Of a DNA stretch of 64,000 bases, positions 25,168 to 34,272 are shown piece after piece (position 1 is the first letter of the stretch; every line of letters starts with the position of its first letter). The position numbers and the translations under genes are program-made. This DNA is from Falsirhodobacter halotolerans (GTDB lineage: Bacteria; Pseudomonadota; Alphaproteobacteria; Rhodobacterales; Rhodobacteraceae), in NCBI RefSeq assembly GCF_022899245.1, contig NZ_JALJAZ010000001.1, positions 961,501-1,025,500 on the forward strand, read 5' to 3'. The notes under the pieces were generated by a model. It saw nothing but the letters and a program-made list of their open reading frames with translations. It was not told where the DNA came from and searched no databases.

Positions 25168-27897
25168 ATGACCCTGGCCCAACGCATCACCCGCCTGCCT
25201 TTGCCCCACGACGCCGACATCGCGGCGGATCTCCGGACCGACTGGGGCGGTGGCGATCTGGCCGATCTGGTCGCCAACACCGCCAGCGCCAGCCCCTTCC
25301 TGCGTGAGATGCTGCGCAAGGAGGGGGGCTGGCTGCGCGATGCGGTGCAGGCGCCTGAAGATGCCCTGCGGGAGGAACTGGCCCGCGACGGCGATCTGGC
25401 GGGCCTGCCGTCTCTTCTGCGGCAGATGAAGCGGCGCGTGGCGCTGCTGGCGGCCTTGGCCGACCTTGGGGGCGTCTGGACGCTGGAGGAGGTGACCGGC
25501 GCGCTGACCGCCTTGGCCGACCGCGCGGTGGACCTGTGCGTGCACCATCTGGTGCAGGCCGAAATCCGGCGCGGCAAACTGCCCGACCTGCCCGATGCGG
25601 CGGGCATGGTCGTGCTGGCCATGGGCAAGATGGGGGCGGGGGAACTCAACTACTCCTCCGACATCGATCTTGTATGCCTGTTCGACGATGCGGCGCATGA
25701 CGATCCGCCGCAGGCGCGCACCGCCTTCATCCGTGCCACGCGGCGCATGGCGGCGATGCTGTCGGACAACACCGCCGAGGGGTATGTCTTCCGCACCGAT
25801 CTGCGCCTGCGCCCAGATGCGGCGGTGACGCCGGTCTGCCTGTCGATCCGCGCCGCCGAATCTTATTACGAGGCCGAGGGCCGCACCTGGGAACGCGCCG
25901 CCTATATCAAGGCGCGGCCGTGCGGGGGGGATATCGCGGCGGGCCGGCGGTTCCTGTCGGCGATCGCGCCGTTCGTCTGGCGCAAGCATCTGGATTTCGC
26001 GACCATCGACGACACCTATGAGATGCGCCTGCGCATCCGCGACCACAAGGGGCTGAACGGCCCCCTGCGGGTGGAGGGGCATGACATGAAACTGGGGCGT
26101 GGCGGCATTCGCGACATCGAATTCTATACCCAGACCCGACAACTGATTTCCGGCGGGCGCGACCCGTCGTTGCGGGTGCCCACGACCGTGGGCGGGCTGG
26201 CCGCCCTGTCGCAGGCGGGCTGGATCACGCCCGGGGACGCGGCCGAACTGACCACGCTTTACCGCGCGCATCGCGAGGTGGAGCATCGGTTGCAGATGAT
26301 CGGCGATCAGCAGACCCACCGCGTGCCCGTCGACCCCGACATGTTCGCCCGCGCGGCGCATTTGTCGGGCCAGACACCGAAGGCGTTCCATGACGGCATT
26401 CTGGAACGGCTGACGCGGACGGCCGATCGGACGGAGGCCTTCTTCGCGCCGGCCGAGGCCCCCGCCGATCCCGACATTCCTGAGCGTATGAGGGAGATCG
26501 TCACCCGCTGGGCCGCCTATCCCGCGCTGCGGTCGTCGCGGGCGCAGTCGGTTTTCCGTCGCCTGCGGCCCCAGCTTCTGGCCCGGTTGCATGGGGCGCC
26601 GGACCCGGAGCGGGCCCTTCTGGCCTTTGACGGATTCCTGCGCGGCTTGCCGTCGGGTGTGCAGATCTTTTCGCTTTTCGACGCAAATCCGCAACTGGTG
26701 GACCTGCTGGTCGATATTGCGTCCATGTCCCCCGACCTTGCCGAATACCTGTCGCGCAACGCGCAAGTTCTGGATGCGGTGATCGTCGGGGATTTCTTCG
26801 CCCCCTGGCCGGGTGAGGCGGCATTGCAGGCCGACCTGACCGCCCGGCTGCGCGCGATTCCCGAATATGAGGGGCAGTTGGACGCCGCCCGACGCTGGAT
26901 GAAGGATCACCATTTCCGCATCGGGGTGCACCACCTTCGCGGCCTTGTCACCTCCGCCCAGGCGGGCGCGCACTATGCCGACTTGGCCGGGGCGGTGATC
27001 GCGGGGCTGTGGCCGGCGGTGGTGGCCGAGTTTTCGCGCCGCCACGGCCCGCCGCCCGGGCGCGGGGCGGTCATGCTGGGGATGGGAAGCCTGGGGGCCG
27101 GACGGTTGCACGCGAAATCCGACCTCGACCTGCTGATCATCCATGACAGCGATGCGGGGGAGGAAAGTTCCGGCCCCAAGCCCTTGGTCGCCAAGGCCTA
27201 TTACGCACGGCTGACCCAGGCGCTGCTGACGGCGCTGACCGCCCAGACGGCGGAGGGGCATCTTTATTCCGCCGATATGCGCCTGCGCCCGTCGGGACGG
27301 CAGGGTCCGGTGGCCACCGCGCTGGCCGCGTTCGAAACCTATCAGATGAACGAGGCGTGGACGTGGGAGCATCTGGCCCTGACCCGCGCCCGCCCCATTG
27401 CGGGCGATCCCGCCCTTACCCGGCGGGTGGAGGCGCTGCGCCGCGAGGTCCTGACCGTGCGTGGGAAAGACCCCCGGGTGCCGGGCGACGTGGCCGATAT
27501 GCGGCGCAGGCTGGCGGCGGCCAAACCGCCGAAAGGGCCGTGGGATGTGCGCAACGGGCCGGGGCGGCTGATGGATCTGGAACTGCTGGCGGAGTTCTGC
27601 GCTCTGGACGGCGCCTCTGCCGAACGGGCGCTGCGCGCGCAACTGGATGTCGGGCTGGAGACGGGCCGGATTTCGGCAGATGCCCATGCCGACCTTGTCG
27701 CCGCCGATACCGTTCTGTGGCACCTGCGCGCCGCCGAACGTCTGCTGGGGGCGTCCGCCCTGACCGACCCGACCGAGGGGGTGCAGGCCTTTTTGTTCCG
27801 CGAGGTCGGCACGGCACGTCATGCCGACCTGATCGCAAAGGTGGACTGGATATTCCGGAATATCCTGTCAAATCCGAGGGGTCGGGGCGATCCTTAA
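25168..27897 (+). CDS. glnE: Bifunctional glutamine synthetase adenylyltransferase/adenylyl-removing enzyme
   Basis: Adds or removes AMP on glutamine synthetase in response to PII and glutamine, setting nitrogen assimilation. It has 909 residues with two tandem nucleotidyltransferase halves. The first has MGKMGAGELNYSSDIDL near residue 152 and the second has GMGSLGAGRLHAKSDLDL near residue 637; both keep the GS/GK-x-SDxDL metal-binding pattern. The helical PII-responsive linker lies between. The stop codon overlaps the convergent eda stop (TTAA at 27894-27897). Confidence 0.95.
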   Translation: MTLAQRITRLPLPHDADIAADLRTDWGGGDLADLVANTASASPFLREMLRKEGGWLRDAVQAPEDALREELARDGDLAGLPSLLRQMKRRVALLAALADLGGVWTLEEVTGALTALADRAVDLCVHHLVQAEIRRGKLPDLPDAAGMVVLAMGKMGAGELNYSSDIDLVCLFDDAAHDDPPQARTAFIRATRRMAAMLSDNTAEGYVFRTDLRLRPDAAVTPVCLSIRAAESYYEAEGRTWERAAYIKARPCGGDIAAGRRFLSAIAPFVWRKHLDFATIDDTYEMRLRIRDHKGLNGPLRVEGHDMKLGRGGIRDIEFYTQTRQLISGGRDPSLRVPTTVGGLAALSQAGWITPGDAAELTTLYRAHREVEHRLQMIGDQQTHRVPVDPDMFARAAHLSGQTPKAFHDGILERLTRTADRTEAFFAPAEAPADPDIPERMREIVTRWAAYPALRSSRAQSVFRRLRPQLLARLHGAPDPERALLAFDGFLRGLPSGVQIFSLFDANPQLVDLLVDIASMSPDLAEYLSRNAQVLDAVIVGDFFAPWPGEAALQADLTARLRAIPEYEGQLDAARRWMKDHHFRIGVHHLRGLVTSAQAGAHYADLAGAVIAGLWPAVVAEFSRRHGPPPGRGAVMLGMGSLGAGRLHAKSDLDLLIIHDSDAGEESSGPKPLVAKAYYARLTQALLTALTAQTAEGHLYSADMRLRPSGRQGPVATALAAFETYQMNEAWTWEHLALTRARPIAGDPALTRRVEALRREVLTVRGKDPRVPGDVADMRRRLAAAKPPKGPWDVRNGPGRLMDLELLAEFCALDGASAERALRAQLDVGLETGRISADAHADLVAADTVLWHLRAAERLLGASALTDPTEGVQAFLFREVGTARHADLIAKVDWIFRNILSNPRGRGDP

Positions 27898-28535
27898 CCC
27901 CGGATGGTCGCCGCCTCCCGTGCGAGGTCGGTCACCCGCGACCAGTTGCCCGCCGCCAGATCCTCCTTCGGCGCGAACCAGCTTCCGCCGACGCAAAGAA
28001 CGTTCGGCAGGGCAAGGTAATCGCGCGCATTCTTCATGGAGACGCCGCCCGTCGGACAGAACTTGGCCTGCGGGATCGGACCGAACAGGGCCTTGAGCGC
28101 CGGTGCCCCGCCCGAGGTTTCGGCAGGGAAGAACTTCATCATGCCATAGCCGCGTTCCAGAAGGCCCATGACCTCGGTCGCGGTGACCGCGCCGGGCAAC
28201 AGCGGCAGGCCCTCATCCTCGCAGGCGCCGATCACGCGGTCGCTGGCCCCGGGCGAGACGCCGAACTTCGCCCCCGCCTTCACCGCCGCCTTCACGTCGG
28301 CGGGCGTCAGCAGCGTTCCCGCCCCGGCCACGCCGCCTTCAACATCCGACATCGCGCGGATCGCGTCCAGCGCGGCGGGGGTGCGCAACGTCACCTCAAG
28401 CGCCACCAGCCCGCCCGCCACCAGCGCCTTGGCCAAGGGGGCGGCGTGGGCCACGTCCTCGATCACGAGGACGGGGATAATCGGCGCGCGGCGGCACAGG
28501 GCCTCGGTCGCCACGGTTTGCTGCTCCGGGGTCAT
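27894..28535 (-). CDS. eda: KDPG/KHG aldolase (Entner-Doudoroff)
   Basis: Splits 2-keto-3-deoxy-6-phosphogluconate into pyruvate and glyceraldehyde 3-phosphate. It has 213 residues, a TIM barrel with catalytic Glu in LEVTLRTP and the Schiff-base Lys in MKFFPAE, plus the phosphate site CPTGGV. ATG 28535 has AAGGAAG upstream; 28 further open codons belong to the edd 3' end. It lies 10 bp downstream of edd and is surely cotranscribed. A paralogue (dgoA) sits at 43.3 kb for the galactose-series substrate. Confidence 0.96.
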   Translation of the reverse strand: MTPEQQTVATEALCRRAPIIPVLVIEDVAHAAPLAKALVAGGLVALEVTLRTPAALDAIRAMSDVEGGVAGAGTLLTPADVKAAVKAGAKFGVSPGASDRVIGACEDEGLPLLPGAVTATEVMGLLERGYGMMKFFPAETSGGAPALKALFGPIPQAKFCPTGGVSMKNARDYLALPNVLCVGGSWFAPKEDLAAGNWSRVTDLAREAATIRG

Positions 28536-28545
28536 GGTCTTCCTT

Positions 28546-30351
28546 TCAGATAACGACGGCCGCGCCTTCGGTGGCGTTGCCCACATGCTGACGAAACGCC
28601 TCGAACAGCTCGCGCCCAAGGCCGTGCCGATTGGCGGAAAGATCCTCGGTCACCGGATCGCGGGTTTCGAAATCGGCCTCCAGCACGTCAAGCTGGCCGG
28701 ACACCGCATCCACCCGCAGGCGGTCACCGTCGCGGACACGCGCCAGCGGTCCGCCGCTTGCCGCTTCGGGCGCGATGTGGATCGCCGCCGGGACCTTGCC
28801 CGACGCGCCCGACATCCGGCCGTCTGTCACCAGCGCCACCTTCAGGCCGCGATCCTGCAACACCGACAGGATCGGCGTCAGCGAGTGCAGTTCGGGCATC
28901 CCGTTCGCCTTGGGGCCCTGGAACCGAACGACGACGACCGTATCGTCGGTGAATTCGTTGTTGCGGAAGGCCGTCTTGACCTCGGCCTGATCGCGGAAGA
29001 CGCGGGCTTTCGCCTCGATCACATGACGCTCGGGCGCCACGGCCGACACCTTCATCACGCCGCGCCCCAGGTTGCCTGCCAGTTGCTTCAGCCCCCCGGT
29101 CGCCTGGAACGGGTCCGATGCGGGGCGCAGGATCTTGTCGTTCAACGTCTCCTGCGGGCCCTCGGCCCAGGTCAGCTCTCCGTCGATCAGCTTGGGATCC
29201 TGACGATACAGATCCAGACCGTCGCCCAGGATGGTTTTCACATCGCCATGCAGCAGGCCGTTGTCCAGAAGCTGGCCGATCATGTATCCAAGGCCGCCCG
29301 CGGCGTGGAAGTGGTTCACATCCGCCAGCCCGTTGGGATAGACCTTGGCCATCAGCGGCACGACCGAGGAAATGTCCTCGAAATCCTCAAGGTCCAAAAT
29401 CACGCCTGACGCGCGGGCCATGGCGGGCAGGTGCAGCACGAGGTTCGTCGACCCCCCCGTCGCCATCAGCCCGACCAGCCCGTTGACATAGGCGCGTTCG
29501 TCCAGAATGTCCGATGCGGGGCGGTAATCGTTGCCAAGGGCGGTGATCGCCGCCGCCCGCTCCACCGCCGCGGTTGTCAGCGCGTCGCGCAGGGGGGTGT
29601 AGGGGTTCACGAAGCTGGCCCCCGGAAGGTGAAGCCCCATGAACTCCATCAGCATCTGGTTGGAGTTTGCCGTGCCATAGAAGGTGCACGTCCCCGGCCC
29701 GTGATAGGAGGCCATTTCGGCGGCCATCAGCTCGTCCCGCCCGATCTCGCCCGCGGCGAAGCGGTTGCGGACCTTGGCCTTCTCGTCGTTCGGCAGGCCC
29801 GAGGTCATGGGACCGCCCGGAACGAAAATCGACGGCACATGCCCGAAGGTCGCCGCCGCGATCACCAGACCGGGCACGATCTTGTCGCAGATCCCCAGGT
29901 AAAGCGCGGCATCGAACACGTCATGCGACATGGCAACACCCGCCGATAACGCGATGACATCACGGGAGAAAAGCGAAAGTTCCATCCCGATCTGGCCTTG
30001 GGTCACCCCGTCGCACATGGCGGGAACGCCCCCCGCGACCTGCGCCGTGGCCCCCACCTTGCGGGCCACCTCGCGGATGTGTTTGGGATAATCCTCATAC
30101 ACGCGGTGGGCCGACAGCATGTCGTTATAGGCGGTGACGATGCCGATATTGGGCGCGCGCCCATCGGCCAGGGCGGCCTTGTCCTCTTCCATCGCGGCAT
30201 AGGCGTGGGCCTGGTTGCCGCAGGTCAGATGCGCGCGATGCGGGCCGTTGCCGGCCGCCGTGGCCATGCGGTCGAGATACGCGGCGCGGGTCTTGGCCGA
30301 ACGTTCGCGGATGCGGTCGGTCACACGGTCGAGTGTGCTGTTCAGTGTCAT
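28546..30351 (-). CDS. edd: 6-Phosphogluconate dehydratase
   Basis: Iron-sulfur dehydratase that makes KDPG from 6-phosphogluconate, the committed Entner-Doudoroff step. It has 601 residues of the IlvD/Edd family, with [23 protein letters not shown] and [16 protein letters not shown] supplying the conserved cysteines and substrate loop, and [15 protein letters not shown] near the end. ATG 30351 gives the family N-terminus; four extra codons upstream are open. A LacI-type palindrome lies 73 bp upstream, suggesting carbon-source control. Confidence 0.96.
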   Translation of the reverse strand: MTLNSTLDRVTDRIRERSAKTRAAYLDRMATAAGNGPHRAHLTCGNQAHAYAAMEEDKAALADGRAPNIGIVTAYNDMLSAHRVYEDYPKHIREVARKVGATAQVAGGVPAMCDGVTQGQIGMELSLFSRDVIALSAGVAMSHDVFDAALYLGICDKIVPGLVIAAATFGHVPSIFVPGGPMTSGLPNDEKAKVRNRFAAGEIGRDELMAAEMASYHGPGTCTFYGTANSNQMLMEFMGLHLPGASFVNPYTPLRDALTTAAVERAAAITALGNDYRPASDILDERAYVNGLVGLMATGGSTNLVLHLPAMARASGVILDLEDFEDISSVVPLMAKVYPNGLADVNHFHAAGGLGYMIGQLLDNGLLHGDVKTILGDGLDLYRQDPKLIDGELTWAEGPQETLNDKILRPASDPFQATGGLKQLAGNLGRGVMKVSAVAPERHVIEAKARVFRDQAEVKTAFRNNEFTDDTVVVVRFQGPKANGMPELHSLTPILSVLQDRGLKVALVTDGRMSGASGKVPAAIHIAPEAASGGPLARVRDGDRLRVDAVSGQLDVLEADFETRDPVTEDLSANRHGLGRELFEAFRQHVGNATEGAAVVI

Positions 30352-30423
30352 GGGTCGAACCACCTCTGGCTGTGTCGTTCAACATGGGGCGCAAGGGCTT
30401 CATGTCCAAGATGTCGGGCAGAC

Positions 30424-30435
30424 GTTAGCGGTAAC
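30424..30435. promoter_or_regulatory. LacI-type operator candidate between edd and the methyltransferase gene
   Basis: GTTAGCGGTAAC fits GTTA-n-CG-n-TAAC, the symmetric CG-centred pattern of LacI-family regulators. In Rhodobacter sphaeroides the LacI-type CceR is known to repress Entner-Doudoroff genes, so this is a reasonable target. The edd start is 73 bp away. The match is read by eye; the regulator gene is not in the window. Confidence 0.55.
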
Positions 30436-30493
30436 TGCCGCGAAGGGAAAGGGCACCCCTTCCGCTGGCCCACGAATATGGTAATCGGAAGCC

Positions 30494-31693
30494 ATGAATG
30501 ATGCATCCTATCCCACCGTCCGCCTGAAACCCAAGGCCGAAGCCCGCGCGATCCGTCACGGGTTCCCTTGGGTCTATGCCGATGAGCTTGTGACCGACCG
30601 CCGCACGCAGGCCCTGCCCAAAGGCGCGCTGGCCGTGCTGGAGGATGGCGAACGGCGTCCGATGGGCCTTGTCACCGTCAACACCGGATCGAAGATCATC
30701 GCGCGAATGCTGGACCGAAATCCGGCGGCGCGGATCGACGCCGACTGGTTTCGCGCCCGCCTGACACGCGCGCTGGCCTTGCGCGAACGGCTGTTCGACG
30801 CGCCCTTCTACCGTCTGGTTCATGCCGAGGCGGACGGCCTTCCGGGGGTGGTGATCGACCGCTTTGGCGATGCCGCCGTGATCCAGCCGAACGCGGCCTG
30901 GGCCGAGGATCATCTGGACCTTCTGGCGCAGGCGCTGACCGACGTGACGGGGGTGCGCGTCATCGTCAAGAACGGCTCGGGCCGGTCGCGGGGTCTGGAG
31001 GGGCTGGCGGAGGAGACGGTTGTCCTGAACGGCACGCTGGACGGTCCGGTGCCGGTGCCGATGAACGGCGCGACCTATATGGCCGATCTGACGGGCGGGC
31101 AGAAGACCGGTCTGTTCTATGACCAGCGGCCCAACCACGCCTTTGCCGCAAGGCTGGCCCTGAATGCGCGGGTGCTGGACGTGTTCACCCATGTGGGCGG
31201 GTTCGCATTGGCCGCGCTGGCGGGTGGGGCGCAGTCGGCCCTGGCCGTCGATGCCTCGGCCCCGGCCTTGGCGCTTGCGACCGAAGGGGCGCGGGCCAGC
31301 GGGGCCGCGGATCGGTTCACCACCCGTCAGGGCGACGCCTTCGCCGTGCTGGAGGAGTTGGGGCAGGAGGGACAGACCTTCGATCTGGTCATCTGCGATC
31401 CCCCCGCCTTCGCCCCCGCCAAACCGGCGCTGGAGGCGGGGCTGCGCGCCTATGAACGCATTGCCCGTCTGGCGGCGCCTCTGGTGGCACCGGGGGGGTA
31501 TCTGGTCCTGTGTTCGTGTTCCCATGCCGCCGATCTGTCGGCGTTCCGCAACGCCTCGGCCCGCGGGATCGGGCGCGGGGGGCGGCGGGGGCAGCTGATC
31601 CATACCGGATATGCCGGGCCCGACCATCCGACCCTGCCGCAACTGGCCGAAAGCGGCTATCTCAAGGCGCTGTTCTTCCGGCTGGACGGGTGA
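30494..31693 (+). CDS. Class I SAM-dependent rRNA large-subunit methyltransferase (RlmI-like)
   Basis: Methyltransferase of 399 residues in the COG1092/RlmI group, which methylate cytosine in 23S rRNA. The N-terminal PUA-like domain starts RAIRHGFPWVYADEL; the SAM-binding site is LDVFTHVGGFALAAL with the acidic VDAS after it; the catalytic loop is VICDPPAFAP. The exact base modified cannot be told from sequence. The stop overlaps the following PIN-domain gene (GTGA at 31690-31693), implying coupled translation. Confidence 0.88.
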   Translation: MNDASYPTVRLKPKAEARAIRHGFPWVYADELVTDRRTQALPKGALAVLEDGERRPMGLVTVNTGSKIIARMLDRNPAARIDADWFRARLTRALALRERLFDAPFYRLVHAEADGLPGVVIDRFGDAAVIQPNAAWAEDHLDLLAQALTDVTGVRVIVKNGSGRSRGLEGLAEETVVLNGTLDGPVPVPMNGATYMADLTGGQKTGLFYDQRPNHAFAARLALNARVLDVFTHVGGFALAALAGGAQSALAVDASAPALALATEGARASGAADRFTTRQGDAFAVLEELGQEGQTFDLVICDPPAFAPAKPALEAGLRAYERIARLAAPLVAPGGYLVLCSCSHAADLSAFRNASARGIGRGGRRGQLIHTGYAGPDHPTLPQLAESGYLKALFFRLDG

Positions 31694-32226
31694 GGGCGGT
31701 CCTTGACACCTGCGTGATCTTTCCGCCGGTGTTGCGCGACATTCTTCTGGGATGCGCGGCGCGGGGGCTGTATCAGCCGCTCTGGTCCGACCGGATTCTG
31801 GAGGAGTGGGCCCGCGCCGCCCGCCGCAAGGGCTTTGGGGATGCAGCGCGGGATCTGGCCGCCGCGATGGACGCGCAATTCCCGAACGCCAAGGTGCCGC
31901 CCCGGCCGGGGCTGGAGGGACGCCTTCATCTGCCCGACCCCGCCGACATCCACGTTCTGGCCACCGCGATCACCGGCAGCGCCGATGCGATCATCACCCT
32001 GAACGCGGGCGATTTCCCCCAACACGTGCTGCGCGCCGAAGGGGTGGAGCGTCGCGCCCCCGACAGCGTTCTGTGGGAGATGTGGTCCCACGATCCCAAG
32101 GCGGTGGGCGCGGTTCTGGCCCGCGTCCACGCCCGCGCCGAGGAGATGGCCGGGGCGGAGGTGTCCCTTCGGGCGCTGCTGAAACGCGTGCGCCTGCCGC
32201 GTCTGGCAAAGGCGGTTACGGGCTGA
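31690..32226 (+). CDS. PIN-domain protein (putative ribonuclease), no antitoxin partner
   Basis: A 178-residue protein starting at GTG 31690, which overlaps the methyltransferase stop. The PIN fold is indicated by VLDTCVIFPPVLRD (acidic D6), E38/E39, the DPADIHVLATA motif (D83, D86) and ITLNAGDFP (D108), so the usual metal-binding acids appear intact. PIN proteins cut RNA and many are VapC toxins, but no small antitoxin gene precedes this one; instead it is fused by overlap to an RNA methyltransferase gene. Function beyond nuclease fold is unknown. Its 3' end overlaps the convergent lipoprotein gene by 11 bp. Confidence 0.8.
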   Translation: MRAVLDTCVIFPPVLRDILLGCAARGLYQPLWSDRILEEWARAARRKGFGDAARDLAAAMDAQFPNAKVPPRPGLEGRLHLPDPADIHVLATAITGSADAIITLNAGDFPQHVLRAEGVERRAPDSVLWEMWSHDPKAVGAVLARVHARAEEMAGAEVSLRALLKRVRLPRLAKAVTG

Positions 32227-33574
32227 CGCGGTCCGGCGACAGGGCCTGGATGTCGCCCATCCGCTGCCGCACATCCGCGTCATCGGTGAAGCCAAAGCGC
32301 GCCCAACCCAACGCCTCGCGCCGCGCGTCTCGGGACGCGGCGGGCTGATCCAACAGGCGCAGTGCCTCGGACCGCATCATCAGTAGGGTGGCCATCAGCC
32401 CCGCATTTTCCGACTGCCGCGCCGCCGGAAGGGCCACGTCGGTCAGCAGGATCGCCGCCTCGGCCTGCCCGGAGGCGAGGGCGAAGGCCGCCATCTGCAT
32501 ATCCTCATGCGCCGTGTGCACACCCTTGTCGGGCAGGGCGCGGAAGGCGCGCGCCGCCTCGATGAACCCGCTCAGCGCGGTGGGCACGTCGCGATCAAGG
32601 CTCAGCCGGGCCAGGGCGAACCAACTGAACCCCAGCCGATTGTCGGTCCAGCCCTGTTTCTGCGCGATGGCCAGCGCGCGCTGCGCCGCGCTGTGACGGC
32701 GGGCGGTGCTGCCGTCCGGGCCGAACGCCGTTTCGATCGCGCGGATCCAGGCGCGCGGCGTGTCGGGCGGGATCTGCGGGGCGGAAAAGGCCCCCTTGGG
32801 GTTGAAGCGGCGCAGCAGGGTCGGCACCACCTCCGCCGCCTGCGCGCGGGTCATGCCGCTGCGCAGTTCCGGCGCGTAGTAGGTGCGCAGCATCAGCATG
32901 TCGAAGCCGGTCAGGATGCCGTGGAAATTGTCGTCGTTGAAGACCGAGTCGGGCAGCCGATAAAGATCGTTCAACGGGCCGATCGCCTGCGCCAACTCCT
33001 CGTTCAGGCAGTCGCGCACCTCTTGCGGCGCTTCGTCCGACGGGATGAAGATCGCGGCGTTCGTGCGGGTGGTCAGACGGGTCCAGTCCAGATCGGGGCT
33101 GCGCAGATTGGCGGCATATTCGTCAAAGGTGCGCACCCCCGGCACGACGAAACAGGCCGCGGTGGGGGCGATGCCGCGCATCCGCGCCACGGGCACGAAT
33201 TCGATGCTGACCGAGGCCGCGCCCGTTGTGCGCGAAATCGGCAGCCGCGCCTCGCGCCGCATCCGGGCCAGAACGCGGTCCAGATCGGCCGAGGCGGTCG
33301 CCGGCGCGGGCCCCCGGATGGCCACGGTGATCGGGCCCTCGAACCGGCTCATGACGGCAAGCTGGTCGCCGTTTTCCATGGCGAAGGACAGGTCGAGGAA
33401 ATCTCGCGCCATTTCGGCGTTGCTGCGCTGGGCCGGGACGGGGTTCACCGCGCCGAACGTCTTCATCGGGGGCAGCGCGTCGGTGATCGGCGGCACGTCG
33501 GGCAGGGGTCTGTCCGTCTGCGGCGCCGCACAGGAGGTTAGCAGAGGAACAAGAAGGAGAAGACGGAAACGCAT
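32216..33574 (-). CDS. DUF2927 lipoprotein
   Basis: A 452-residue exported lipoprotein with signal MRFRLLLLVPLLTSC and a lipobox ending at Cys15. A Pro-rich linker is followed by a DUF2927-type region (about residues 90-230, with the conserved ACFVVPG and LNEELAQAIGPLNDLYRL). An alpha-helical TPR-like C-terminal half follows (ALARLSLDRDVPTALSGF, AFALASGQAEAAILLTDVAL). I chose ATG 33574 because it begins the signal peptide; the frame is open for 92 more codons upstream. The role is unknown; cell-envelope location is inferred. Confidence 0.82.
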   Translation of the reverse strand: MRFRLLLLVPLLTSCAAPQTDRPLPDVPPITDALPPMKTFGAVNPVPAQRSNAEMARDFLDLSFAMENGDQLAVMSRFEGPITVAIRGPAPATASADLDRVLARMRREARLPISRTTGAASVSIEFVPVARMRGIAPTAACFVVPGVRTFDEYAANLRSPDLDWTRLTTRTNAAIFIPSDEAPQEVRDCLNEELAQAIGPLNDLYRLPDSVFNDDNFHGILTGFDMLMLRTYYAPELRSGMTRAQAAEVVPTLLRRFNPKGAFSAPQIPPDTPRAWIRAIETAFGPDGSTARRHSAAQRALAIAQKQGWTDNRLGFSWFALARLSLDRDVPTALSGFIEAARAFRALPDKGVHTAHEDMQMAAFALASGQAEAAILLTDVALPAARQSENAGLMATLLMMRSEALRLLDQPAASRDARREALGWARFGFTDDADVRQRMGDIQALSPDRVSP

Positions 33575-33848
33575 GAAGCACCCCTGGCCGTGACGGTTTG
33601 GGCGATGTGCCGATCCGTGCCCCCTTGATAACGATTTTCGGGCCACCGCCAAGGGGCATCCCCCGGAATGCGGTTCGGACGGTGCCGCAAAATCGGGCGG
33701 TTCGCCCCGAAGGCGCGGCCCGTTTCGCAAAAGGGCCGGGTCCGTTTCATGCGATAGTGACAAAGACCCGTCAAAGGAGTAAGCGAACGCGGGGAAAAGG
33801 AGCGCCGGGTCTCGCCGTGCTGTGGGCCCGGTCTGCGGAAAGGCAGCC

Positions 33849-34271
33849 ATGACAGCAGAACTGTGTCTATCGGACGATTATCGACCCGCCGAGTCGGAAC
33901 CCTTCATGAACGACCGGCAACTGGAATATTTCCGCCGCAAGCTGCTTGCCTGGAAGGCCGAACTTCTGGAACAAAGCGCCGAAACGATCGAAGGTCTGCA
34001 GGAATCCGGTCGCAACGTCCCCGACATCGCCGACCGCGCCTCCGAGGAAACCGACCGTGCGCTGGAGCTGCGCACGCGTGACCGGCAGCGCAAGCTGGTG
34101 TCCAAGATCGACGCCGCCCTGCGCCGGATCGCCAATGGCGAATACGGATATTGCGAGATGACGGGCGAGCCGATCTCGCTCAAACGTCTGGACGCGCGGC
34201 CCATCGCCACCATGACGCTTGAGGCGCAGGAACGGCACGAGCGGCGCGAGAAGGTTCACCGCGACGACTGA
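33849..34271 (+). CDS. dksA: RNA polymerase-binding transcription factor DksA (zinc-finger-less type)
   Basis: Binds the RNA polymerase secondary channel and, with ppGpp, controls rRNA and amino-acid promoters. It has 140 residues. The coiled-coil hairpin spans about 30-95 with tip motif DIADRA (D59, D62, A64), matching the DxxDxA needed for activity. The globular domain keeps YGYCEMTGEPI but only C102 of the four zinc ligands, as known for the active Rhodobacter sphaeroides DksA. A purine-rich AAAGG lies 5 nt before ATG 33849. Confidence 0.92.
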   Translation: MTAELCLSDDYRPAESEPFMNDRQLEYFRRKLLAWKAELLEQSAETIEGLQESGRNVPDIADRASEETDRALELRTRDRQRKLVSKIDAALRRIANGEYGYCEMTGEPISLKRLDARPIATMTLEAQERHERREKVHRDD

Positions 34272-34272
34272 C

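Noticed and set aside
25126-27822. 898-codon open frame antisense to glnE
   Set aside because: Shadow of glnE; composition is unlike a protein and it has no start signals.
31690-32226. Calling the PIN protein a VapBC toxin-antitoxin system
   Set aside because: No antitoxin-sized ORF with a DNA-binding fold lies next to it; the upstream partner is a 399-residue methyltransferase.
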